Assembly: GCF_000006565.2 (NCBI RefSeq)
Contig: NC_031471.1
Coordinates: forward strand, 1,178,001 to 1,242,000
Direction: 5' to 3'
Origin: Toxoplasma gondii ME49
Taxonomy: Eukaryota; Apicomplexa; Conoidasida; Eucoccidiorida; Sarcocystidae
DNA: 64,000 nucleotides
A program made the position numbers and the translations under genes. The notes beneath the pieces were generated by a model. That model saw only the letters and a program-made list of their open reading frames with translations, was not told where the DNA came from and ran no database searches. Positions 57,006 to 64,000 of the stretch are shown one piece after another. Within the stretch, counting starts at the first letter, position 1. Each line of letters opens with the position of its first letter.

Positions 57006-60000
57006 CTACGCATGTTCTCTCGGGAAGAAAATATGTGGTAATAGGGTGACCAAGTCATCTAACCTATTTGTCAGATACCTTAGAGCTAGTTTTTGGCAAA
57101 CGTACTGGTACCCTGAATGGATTTCCTCTCTCTTGTGGTGAAAACAGGAATCTTGTTTGGCGCTCAATGAACGCAACTTCTGCCGTGGTAGTTTTGTTGC
57201 AGACTCTGTGAAGAAAAAAATGTATGAGTTTTTCCACAGTTTCGTCGGAGACACGTATCTTTAAGCGATGCAAACTCGCTTTCACTAACGGCATGTCACT
57301 GCGATACGACGGAAGAACCAAATTTTACTACTGACAAAGAAAATGAGTGAACTGCCTCTCGACAAGGAGGAGAAGCAGTCACTGTCTTTGCCACATACGC
57401 CTGCGTGCACTTCTCTCACGTCGGTTGGTAGATTCCGAGTACTACGACTCTAGGTGTAGCTGTGCGGGGCAAATGGGCATCTGCACACGGCGAGGAACTA
57501 CATAATATTCCCTCGAATTTTCACAGCACCGAGACACAAACGTGGGTACCTGTTTATCAACAAGGGGCGGTACATTCTCAGAGAAAAGAACAAGTCTGAA
57601 AAGTCAACTGTCTGCGTAGATCGAGGCTTGACCCTCTAGGCAGTCACACTTCTCCATTGTTTTTCAGAGTATGAGAGAGCTAGGTCTTCCAGAGTTTACG
57701 CACCACTACTCATGAGCTGTTGCAGGGCAGCATCTCTTGCCGCATCTGCGGCTGCATTTCCTAGCTGTACAGCGGAACCGAGAGAGGACGGAATGTTTGA
57801 GAGTTCATTGTACCACTTCATTGCTTCGTCGGCGACCAGGTGTGTATTTCCCAAAACGCCAGCAGCCACTTCCTGTGGAGCAACAACTTTCCGCGTCCCG
57901 TCGGTGTTAGTCTGAATGTTACTTGTAATCAAGTATTCAAACGTATTCTTCACTTTATTCCTAACTTTCTCTCGATACAAATCGCCTCCGAGGCGAAAGC
58001 CTGCTGGGCATGTGGCGCCACGTGCGAACCTTAAACCACCTATAGGACCCAACTGACTACCTGTTGGAAAAAGCACGAAGGCAAGAGAGAGACAAAAACT
58101 TTATCGTGGTTGAAAAAACAGAGAGAAGTCTTGGGATGCTGGTGTGTAAGAAACGCCACCAAAGCAAATATTGTAGAAGGTACTGGAGCAACACGTTCAG
58201 CAAATGAAATACTGTGTAGTTATTAGTTGATTTATCAACCTTCAGTATAGGCACTGTGCTGCGTCAGGCATGCCCGTTCAACCTGCTCCAACAGCCGAAT
58301 AGCTAAGACTGCATCTTTTTATCCACACACACACACACCCAAAGCGAATATTTTCGAACCCTGTGTATGTTATTATGCTTGTTTTGTCCACAAGTGGGCG
58401 TCCCAATACGCTAATATAAGTTGATAAGAAAGACTGCTCTTTTTCAAGCTGTAAGGAGTTTCTCGGTATTACAGTTTATAGCACATCGAAACGGCAGTTG
58501 GAGTCACATGACCATCATTTTGTGCAAGTTCAGCTGTAAGTTTTGACAACAATGTTTGAATAGTTTAACTGCAACTGCAGATTCCATGGTTAGTGTGAAA
58601 CAGGGAGGGCACCGTCCATCCTAAACACTGTTCGTCGCAACTGTTTAAGGTGCAGAGCCGCTTTTAGCTTGTCAAGCAACGTTGAGTTTCAGGAAATTTA
58701 GACGTACCTGGGATATGTGGGGATCCTGGTTTCAGAGCGGTAAGTAACTGTAGTCGGCGCGAAGCTTGCGGGTCCGCGGTGTTGGTGTTACCAAGAGATC
58801 GAAGAATTTCCAGTTGTTCACGGACCTCATCGTTCGTCCTACTTCCAGCAATGACACAAAAGAAATCCATAGCTCCCCCGTTTGCTCGATATAGCGCAGT
58901 TTCTTCCGAGATTAGCTCAATAAACCGATCTGTCTGTGGGTCGGCAAGAGAGTCAGAACGTTTGGTCTGTGTGTCTGGAGACACCCCAGAATGATTGAGG
59001 AGATTCGACTCCCCCGATGTTAGTTTTGGTGATGTTTGCTCCAGAACTCGGGGCGTTGCCAGACTTGCACTATTTGCTACTCCAAGAAAGTCAGGAATCC
59101 AACTTGTTAGAGGAGATGATCCAAAGGCAGCATTAATAGTCTGCGACGTAACACCCCCTAATGGAGCTGTATGGCCGAGTGTGTCGTCAAGAGGAACAGT
59201 ACATGCAAAGCGCTGAGGAGGAAATAAATCTTTGCAACAGGAAAGTGCTCCCCCACAGATATACGGATCTCTAGCGCACTCATCCAAGTTGACGCATGAT
59301 ATCCCATCTGGACCGTCAGTAAAGCCCAGGGCAATATTGCACAGGCATCTGTAGCCACCAATCTCATTCTGACAACGTGAGACAACACCTTCTGGGTCAC
59401 AGGCGTTAAGCGTTGGCTCGGCACATTCATCAACATCTGCACAAGATACGCCATCCCTGGATAGCCTGTACCCTTCCCTGCAACCGCATTCAAATCCTCC
59501 GAATCTGTCAAAACACAGTTGTTCGCATGGATTCATTATTCCATTCATGTCCTCGCATTCATTCAAGTCTCTACAACGTTTCGTCAGGGGATCCATGATC
59601 TGCTGCGGGTCCTTGCACACGCACCGATACGTGCCTTCCAGATTGTGGCAAGTCATGGTTACTGGATTACAGTCATTCAGCGCAGGACTCTGGCATTCAT
59701 CAATATCCAGACACGTCCGTCCATTGGGTGCTGTTAGAAATCCGGGTTTACATTCACACTTGTACGACCCCGGGAGATCGACACAAACGGTTGTCCTCGT
59801 GTCACAATCATTGTTTCCTGTAACACACTCGTTTATGTCTACGCATCCTTCACCAGCGGCTCGACCGTCACCAGCATAACCTGGAGGGCAGATGCACGCT
59901 GCTTCCCCAATCACAGGGACAGTGGGCACACACTGCGCTTCAGGGACGCAAGGATTGAAGGCAGAGATATTGCAGATTCCTCGGAGAATCGGAGCCAGCT

Positions 60001-60280
60001 CATCGTCTGAACTCCGGAAGTTTGCTGACGCAGGATTTGTTCTGCTGGTCTGGACTCTCGTCACGTATGCTGGCACCGACGGAGATGTAGCCAAGCGGCG
60101 TAAGTCGTGCGATAGGTCCCGAAGAGGCGAGATTTTCAGAGAGAATGCAGAGTCTTCGGGGCGGTCACCTAATTGGAAAGAGCTCGCTGCAGATAGGCTG
60201 TACGCGCGTTCTGTTCCCATGCTCATGAAAAAAGAAAGGATTCCGAGCCCGGACGTCGCACGAAACCAATGTCCTTTCAT
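57006..60280 (-). CDS. Secreted calcium-binding EGF-repeat protein, 3 exons
   Basis: A secretory protein with tandem EGF modules, the adhesive module type used by coccidian micronemal and surface proteins. Exons 60280-58708, 58060-57704 and probably 57205-57006 (last one by phase and border only), giving 709 residues. The start at 60280 opens a signal peptide (MKGHWFRATSGLGILSFFMS). An ATG 60 codons upstream in the same frame would hide it. EGF-like modules lie at about residues 102-146, 148-190, 192-236, 238-280, 282-330 and 331-372. Five of them open with the calcium-binding signature (DINEC, DIDEC, DLNEC, DVDEC, NLDEC), several with the Asn/Asp and aromatic spacing of cbEGF; the sixth lacks the usual C-terminal pattern and holds a CC pair. 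The part after the EGFs has no cysteine-rich fold or visible membrane helix. It could be a micronemal protein, but no thrombospondin, Apple or lectin module supports a named MIC. Confidence 0.8.
58324..58337 (+). repeat. (CA)n microsatellite in an intron of the EGF-repeat gene
   Basis: Seven CA units followed by a C run, within the intron 58061-58707. Ordinary simple repeat. Confidence 0.75.
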
Positions 60281-61289
60281 CGTGAGAGGGGATACCCTCC
60301 TGTATACGCAGGTGACGCACGAGAAGACTTGGAAAGCCTTCAAAACTATGTTGCAGTTCCAAGCATCCATCGGCCGCAGGGCAGAAAAAAGCGAGCTCCC
60401 TGCACAACGGGGTACAAGACGACAAAAATGTTCACGAATTAACGAGAATGGATTTGACACAACCGTCCAAACAGAACGTTCGTGGGGCTGACAACCGACT
60501 GACTTCCTTTTATTTCCGTATGACCTGCTTCACGACAACCCAAAGAGTCTACAGGCCAGCGGGCACGGTGCAGAACGTATGCAAGTACGTGGCGTGACTT
60601 GTCCAGACAGAAAAAACCGTCTTGTAGGCGATAAGAGAAAAAATATTTCGATCTCACATGATTAGCAACTCGAGAGCTAGCTGACAGCAGTGCTACGCCG
60701 AGCACTGTCGGGACAGCCGACAGCTCATACAAGGAGGCTCACGCTCACACGACGAGTGAACTCAAAAAAATGTCCCGGAATGTGGACACAGCCAGCCTTA
60801 ACGCCAATGAGGGTACGCACTACGTCCGTGCTGACATAGTCCCAGATCAGCAGAACCATTTTCCTTAGCTGACAATGGTGTTACAGCAACTCAGGTCTTC
60901 AACGGCTTCCAACGGAACACTCGTAGTGCCAACACTGGCAGCAACATCCAGACGAATTTGGAACAGAATGTATTGGAAGTCGTTTAGTGTCAATAGCTCC
61001 ACACATCCACTGCACTCTTTTTCAAACTAGTATTTTGTTCATATTCACGTTCCAGTTTCCAGATCGTCAGATTTCGTGAAAGGCAATAGCTACATGGCCA
61101 CAAGACTCCGCAAGAGGCTGTGTCCACGTGTCAATACGTTGCCCTGTGTGTTTTTTTCGTCATGTCACAAGATGAACTCACTGGTCTCATACTAGTGCTT
61201 GTTGCTACATTGTGCCAGAGTATGCTTTTTGCAATTACCAATGCCACTCAACTGTGGTTGTGAAGGGGCAGAAAAGCAGGCTGTCTGTC
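60281..61289. other. 5' flank of the EGF-repeat gene and 3' flank of the right-hand gene
   Basis: No exon, RNA gene or strong promoter palindrome could be supported over about 1 kb. The open frame that continues upstream of 60280 to 60460 lacks a better start. Confidence 0.45.
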
Positions 61290-62012
61290 ACATGAAAAAC
61301 TGCTGATAACGGTCAAGCACAAGGCTTCCCAAGATTATACGACCGGTTGCATCACCAGGCGTTCCTGGTGAATTATTTCCCATTTGGTCTTGGTATGTTG
61401 ATGTCATGTACAAATTGTGATACACCTGTCTGTAGGCCAGGCAGGATATGATTTCCCCCAGCGTTGGCATTGCGTGAAGACTGCAATGTACAGTCGGCAA
61501 TCAGGCAGCCGACCATCGTCAAATGATGTTGCACTCAGATCAGCAACAGTGGCACAATTTTCTTATAGAAACTGCGCGACGTAGAGCCACATCAATCGAA
61601 AAACCGTTTCTGAGTGGGCCAGCTACATACTCTTGTTTCTCTAGTGTGGGTGAAGTATCGCTATACCACCGCACACTATACCCCTCCAGGTTCAGTGAAA
61701 ATTGAAAGTAGTCTGTGATGTTTAGACACTTCATTTTACTTGATAATACGCTTCTTTTTACTTGAATTACAGGTAAGAGTGTGGTACGGTCATAACACTC
61801 GCGGTAGACGTTTGGATACGTAAACCCGTCCACACCAGCAACAAGCAAATGGACGTGGTAGGCGAAAAAGACTAGGCGGGTCTGAAATTCTGTGGTGTTG
61901 GGACTTTCACGCGTTGCCGTGCCTGGGTGTGAACGGGTCAGGCGATATTCCTGCGTGGCAGAATGAATAAGAAGATTTATCATTTCGTCGCGCACTTGCA
62001 CTTGGAAGACTC
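61290..62012 (-). CDS. 3' part of an unrecognised protein-coding gene
   Basis: The minus strand carries an open stretch (about 62012-61555) whose translation looks protein-like (FAYHVHLLVAGVDGFTYPN, then MKCLNITDYFQFSLNLEGYS). A second open stretch follows (about 61486-61290) ending in LVLDRYQQFFM and a stop. A TTGCAG acceptor stands near 61487; the donor between them is uncertain (one option, TT|GTGCCA near 61542, keeps phase). More exons probably lie upstream: 62762-62707 ends in a good GTAAAC donor, and 62700-62420 is open in two frames on the same strand. I could not fix their junctions. No domain is recognised and no membrane helix is obvious. Treat the limits as approximate. Confidence 0.4.
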
Positions 62013-64000
62013 CCAAGCCACTTGAAAGTCAACATCCAGCGTTTCCCAAGAAAAACACACAAGGACCTACACACAGCCTGAGGAAGGAAGACTTCTTTTG
62101 TGTGCTGCTGTTCCTGTGTTCAGCGCGGTGCCGGCGTATGTTGCCGCTAAATTCACGTTCACCTCGGGAACTCGCGATTTTCAGGCAGGATATTTCACTT
62201 ACTTTTTGCATTTCGCTTGGAGTCACGTGCCTAAGTGATTGTTTAGGCGTTTATTCGGGTTCAGAGTGGATCAATACTTACCACACACTTACATACTACT
62301 CGAGCGCGTGCCAAAGGTCCCACAAACGACAACCGCGCCACTACGGCACTACCGACCGACGAGGAAATTACGGAGCTCCCCGTTCCCGTTTCTAGCCGAA
62401 GTGATCTATCAAACGTCACTCAGATGACGTGTGACACAGAGCGGTCCTGCCTCCTAGGAAAAATGCAAGCAAAATAGCGTGTCGATGTAGCGATGTATAA
62501 AAACTCGAACCCGTCGGCAGATGGGCCAGCTCACTGTTGCTTTCCCAGTGCTCGTAGGAGGAATTAAACGGGGAGACACAAACGATCGCTTCCACTCTCC
62601 GATAGCGTCCTTCAGATCCTTTGCTCCGAGCCCGTCTCCGGAAATGGAAAACACGAGGGAAACCATGTTTGTACTGCTCTGAGAACTGAAAGGCTCAAAT
62701 GAAAGCAGGGTTTACCTCTTTTGGGGATGAAGACTACTAGGGTTGTCGGCTTGCTTTCGTGGTAGACACACTGTGGGCGCAGGCGGCTGGATCGAGAAGG
62801 CACTCACTCAGATTCACAGCAAAGAAGATGACTATCCGCGTCAAAAACGTGTCTGGTCTCGCGAAATTTTCGAGGCAGGAAAGCCTTGAATCCCCAGAGC
62901 TATCCTGTCTTTTTACAGGGTAGAGAAGTCCTGCACCTGTGCGTGCAAGGATTAAACGGTGTTGCCTCTTCCGGAAACAGCTTCGCCACATTCTCTTGCG
63001 TGAGCGTACCCACTTCATGCTCTTGCATCCTTGATCGCAAACGTATCCGTTCTTGTCCATGTGAAGGCATTGCTTGTTTGAAATTGCTGCTGTACGCAAC
63101 CCAACAAGCGCTTAATCGTACAATCGTGTTCCCGACAACGCCAAAGATGAGCGGAAGAGTCCAGCACGTTTTCATTGACCGTTGCGGTAAGATAAGCACA
63201 AAGCCTGTCTGATTTGAGTATAATCGTGTAAAAGGAACCCAACTTGTGTTTTTCATTCACACTAGTGACTTCCCCGCGTGTCTGTAGGAGTCGGATTTCT
63301 GGGACCGGTATCCAGTAAATAGAGGCTCGACTACGAAGCGACCAACTGACCTCCTAGGCCCTCGGGGGCACCGTGTACACACATCACATGTTTTACCTTC
63401 CCTCTCAGTCCCAGGGTCCACTTAACAACGCTTTCTCAGTCTAATTTCATACCCGTTGGTTTCTCGCGAAAACAGTGTGTTCATAGAGAGCTCAGGTGAC
63501 CATGCCCAGGTCTCCTTGTCGAGACGGGAATGAACGAATCTCTGCCTCTTCGTTCTTTCGTCCCGGTTTGCATTTCCTGATTTTGTACATTTGTGTGTTG
63601 CCATGTTTATCTCAGGTTTGGAAGTCGACCGCGTGAACCACTGGACTGAAGTCGACTCTTCGAGCTAAGAATGCAGTACCACGTTCCTCCCTCCCCCTGG
63701 AGCTAGCCAGGCGCACAACATTGGAGAGTATTTCAGAGCGAGAAGTAGGCAAGCAGTGTTGCTCTTCCCGCATGCAGGACCGTCAAGATAGTCGAAGTCA
63801 CTCTAGTCAAATACTAGAATCGAGATTTCAAAAGGCTGCAGGCTTTATCCGCAGAAGCAACATCCTCGAGGGTTCAGATGATCTGGTGGTGTGTCAAGGT
63901 TGGGTTGAGCATAGATGAAGACTTATCCGATTCGAGAGATGAAGAACACCGAGTTACGAGTGTAAGACGTCCTCTGTACCATTTGGCGACGATGATCTGA
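62013..64000. other. Right-edge region with unresolved exons
   Basis: The minus strand between 63260 and 62420 has several overlapping open blocks with plausible splice borders (for example an acceptor before 62700 and a donor CAAAAAGTAAGTG near 62190) that may be 5' exons of the gene ending at 61290. I could not assemble a phase-consistent model. From 63260 to the end nothing is seen except a GCATGCAG near 63770. Confidence 0.35.

Overview
The window is nuclear DNA of a coccidian apicomplexan, most likely Toxoplasma gondii or a close relative (Hammondia, Neospora). The genes are intron-rich with GT-AG borders, the proteins carry low-complexity insertions, there is an ApiAP2 transcription factor, the intergenic DNA is of near-even base composition with many GCATGC palindromes, and fragments of apicoplast DNA sit in the nuclear sequence. 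From memory (not checked), the order AP2 - PPCS - HCF101 - PGM2 corresponds to the T. gondii chromosome IV block TGME49_318610 (AP2IV-3), 318600, 318590 (HCF101) and 318580 (PGM2).

Layout, left to right. 1793-11357 (+): a 15-exon Sen1/UPF1-type superfamily 1 helicase. 14145-18254 (+): a single-exon, 1369-residue AP2 factor. 22085-24967 (+): phosphopantothenate-cysteine ligase of CoA synthesis, 3 exons. 31441-28052 (-): HCF101/Mrp-type Fe-S carrier, 5 exons. 38840-33733 (-): PGM2-type phosphoglucomutase/phosphopentomutase, 8 exons. 43132-41349 (-): SFT2-type four-helix membrane protein, 2 exons. 52510-46113 (-): mitochondrial branched-chain alpha-keto acid dehydrogenase kinase, 10 exons. 54054-56598 (+): an unrecognised 191-residue protein with a signal peptide and a C-terminal membrane anchor. 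60280-57006 (-): a secreted calcium-binding-EGF protein. About 62012-61290 (-): part of an unrecognised gene. The exon models were built by hand by requiring GT/AG borders, matching codon phase across every junction and family motifs in order; there is no transcript evidence behind them.

There is no operon logic here. The genes are independent eukaryotic units: three on the plus strand at the left, then four on the minus strand, then a divergent pair (BCKDK and the 191-residue membrane protein) and two more minus-strand genes. Several serve basic metabolism in different compartments: cytosolic Fe-S assembly (HCF101), CoA synthesis (PPCS), sugar phosphate interconversion (PGM2) and control of mitochondrial acyl-CoA production (BCKDK).

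The least expected observations are two insertions of apicoplast DNA: a decayed plastid-type tRNA-Phe(GAA) inside an intron of the helicase gene, and a piece of plastid large-subunit rRNA just downstream of PPCS. A perfect 20-bp palindrome made of two overlapping TGCATGC motifs lies just upstream of HCF101, and related motifs stand upstream of several other genes. No CRISPR, insertion sequence, phage or other self-mobile element was seen.
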